From: Bacteroidota bacterium
GTDB taxonomy: Bacteria; Bacteroidota; Bacteroidia; B-17B0; Aurantibacillaceae
Assembly: GCA_013697245.1 (NCBI GenBank)
Contig: JACCXH010000054.1
Coordinates: 17,234 to 81,233, forward strand
DNA length: 64,000 nucleotides
Reading direction: 5' to 3'
A model generated the notes under the pieces. That model was not told the DNA's origin and made no database searches. It saw nothing but the letters and a program-made list of their open reading frames with translations. The position numbers were made by a program, and so were the translations under genes. Shown in pieces: positions 63,329 through 64,000 of this stretch (positions within the stretch are counted from its first letter, which is position 1; every line of letters starts with the position of its first letter).

Positions 63329-63366
63329 AACCAAAAAACCCCAGTAAATACTGGGGTTTTTTGGTT
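63329..63366. terminator. Very strong symmetrical hairpin
   Basis: A perfect stem of about 17-18 bp centred on ACCCCAGTA/TACTGGGGT, flanked by A6 and T6 tracts, so it could terminate transcription in either direction. It lies in a 580 bp region (63161-63743) without a gene I can support; a 65-codon minus-strand ORF at 63530-63727 has no recognisable features. Confidence 0.65.
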
Positions 63367-63743
63367 AATATGGCGGGCTCAAAGTTACCCTGTTCGAACC
63401 AATCTTCCTATGAAAATCCTAAAGAACTTAAAGAAGCCCAAATTCAGCGATTTTTAGTCGATTTACGGGCGACAAGTCACTTTTGCAAGGTGTTTAGGCT
63501 TGGTCAAAAATAAGGGCTGTTAGCGTATTTTACGGTAATTTTACCATAACTCGTGAGTTAATTGTACTTTTTAATGCTTTTCGCCAAAAATGAGCCTCGC
63601 GCGCAATAAATATCAAATAACCAATTTGATTAGTCAAATTTTCAGCCACCGAAATGTACTTATAAATTTTCTCTCCCGATTTTAAGAAATAAAAGGCAGC
63701 TCTATCGTACCAAAAGTTAACCATCATATCCGGTTTAAACTAT

Positions 63744-64000
63744 TTAATATCCGGATTCAATAGACCAAATCATTATTTTTTTGTCATCACTTGCAGATAT
63801 TAAAGTATCACTTTTTTCATTCCAAATTAATCTATTGACAGAATATTGATGCCCACCTAAATTTTCAAATGTCATGCTTTTAGGAAATTCAGGGTTTATT
63901 GCGTTCCAAATTTTTATTGTTTTATCTCTACTACCAGTTGCAAAAAACTTTTTATCTGGCGAAAATGCGATAGAATATATTGCGTAATTGTGGGCAGGAA
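63744..64000 (-). CDS. WD40 repeat protein, 3' end only
   Basis: The minus frame from 64000 to the TAA at 63744-63746 reads about 84 residues of WD40 blades: YSIAFSPDKKFFATGSRDKT, IKIWNAINPEF, GHQYSVNRLIWNEKSDTLIS, SDDKKIMIWSIESGY. The gene starts beyond the window. No signature other than WD40 is visible, and it need not be related to the metal-cluster WD40 protein. Confidence 0.85.
   Translation of the reverse strand, partial: PAHNYAIYSIAFSPDKKFFATGSRDKTIKIWNAINPEFPKSMTFENLGGHQYSVNRLIWNEKSDTLISASDDKKIMIWSIESGY

Noticed and set aside
63307..63513. 68-codon ORF across the strong hairpin
   Set aside because: Its first third is the hairpin itself (Pro/Lys repeats from the stem) and the remainder has no recognisable features.
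63530..63727. 65-codon minus-strand ORF
   Set aside because: No domain, signal or context supports it; left as unassigned sequence.
1..64000. CRISPR arrays, rRNA operons, intact insertion sequences, prophage
   Set aside because: No regular direct-repeat/spacer pattern, no rRNA sequence, and no transposase, integrase or phage structural genes were seen.

Overview
This 64 kb window is AT-rich chromosomal DNA from a member of the Bacteroidota. The evidence is two secreted proteins with type IX secretion (Por) C-terminal sorting domains, a 288-residue housekeeping sigma factor of the Bacteroidota type, promoters of the TTG-N19/20-TAnnTTTG form with near-leaderless starts, a TonB-dependent receptor with a carboxypeptidase-regulatory-like plug extension, and many TPR and SpoIIE proteins. 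I cannot name a genus. No rRNA, CRISPR array, intact insertion sequence or phage genes are visible.

Layout. 1-5.1 kb: the 3' end of a PD40/OmpA-family envelope protein, a GlmU-like protein, and a TetR / small HMA-fold-like protein / MFS efflux operon with its operator between the promoter elements. 5.4-12.8 kb: mostly minus-strand small stress and housekeeping genes (TPR, TfoX-N, MmcQ/YjbR, GNAT, two SRPBCC proteins, MarR, SDR, a COG4705-like membrane protein). 12.9-16.5 kb: single minus-strand genes, three of them followed at the 3' side by a long inverted-repeat element, which resembles an integron-type cassette array without an integrase; one of these genes is frameshifted. 16.7-22.5 kb: core cell-cycle and RNA genes (rny, zapA, a very long coiled-coil protein, rpoD). 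22.7-40.5 kb: envelope and signalling genes (MauE/thioredoxin-like fusion, CAP/OmpA-like protein, TPR-SpoIIE phosphatase plus HTH-less sigma-54 response regulator, Ppx/GppA, subtilase and beta-propeller T9SS cargo, GT9, EamA, cysteine desulfurase). 40.6-43.6 kb: a scarred region with two truncated genes meeting at a junction, a remnant repeat and a tRNA-like relic.

The most distinctive part is 43.7-62.4 kb, which I interpret as a zinc-limitation regulon. A Fur-family regulator (probably Zur) sits beside a plus-strand run encoding a small His/Cys secreted protein, two COG0523 (CobW/ZigA-like) GTPases, an RcnA-like and a NiCoT-like permease, a 2Fe-2S ferredoxin-like protein, a small Cys-x4-Cys protein, a WD40 propeller, an HMA lipoprotein, a TonB-dependent receptor and two lipoproteins. 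A separate ABC transporter operon with two DUF3526-type permeases lies 4 kb upstream. A palindrome TGCAAC-N3-GTTGCA occurs twice before the ABC operon, once in the regulator's own promoter, and in a weaker form before the plus-strand run, each time placed on the -33/-7 elements. A proposed working model is outer-membrane uptake by the TonB receptor, periplasmic handling by the His-rich and HMA lipoproteins, inner-membrane transport by the permeases and ABC system, and cytosolic delivery by the two GTPases. The roles of the ferredoxin, Cys-x4-Cys and WD40 partners are unknown. Interspersed DoxX and ChrA genes are bracketed by copies of a repeated unknown gene.

The window closes with a lipoprotein carrying a histidine in each heptad of its coiled coil, two strong hairpins, and the 3' end of another WD40 gene.
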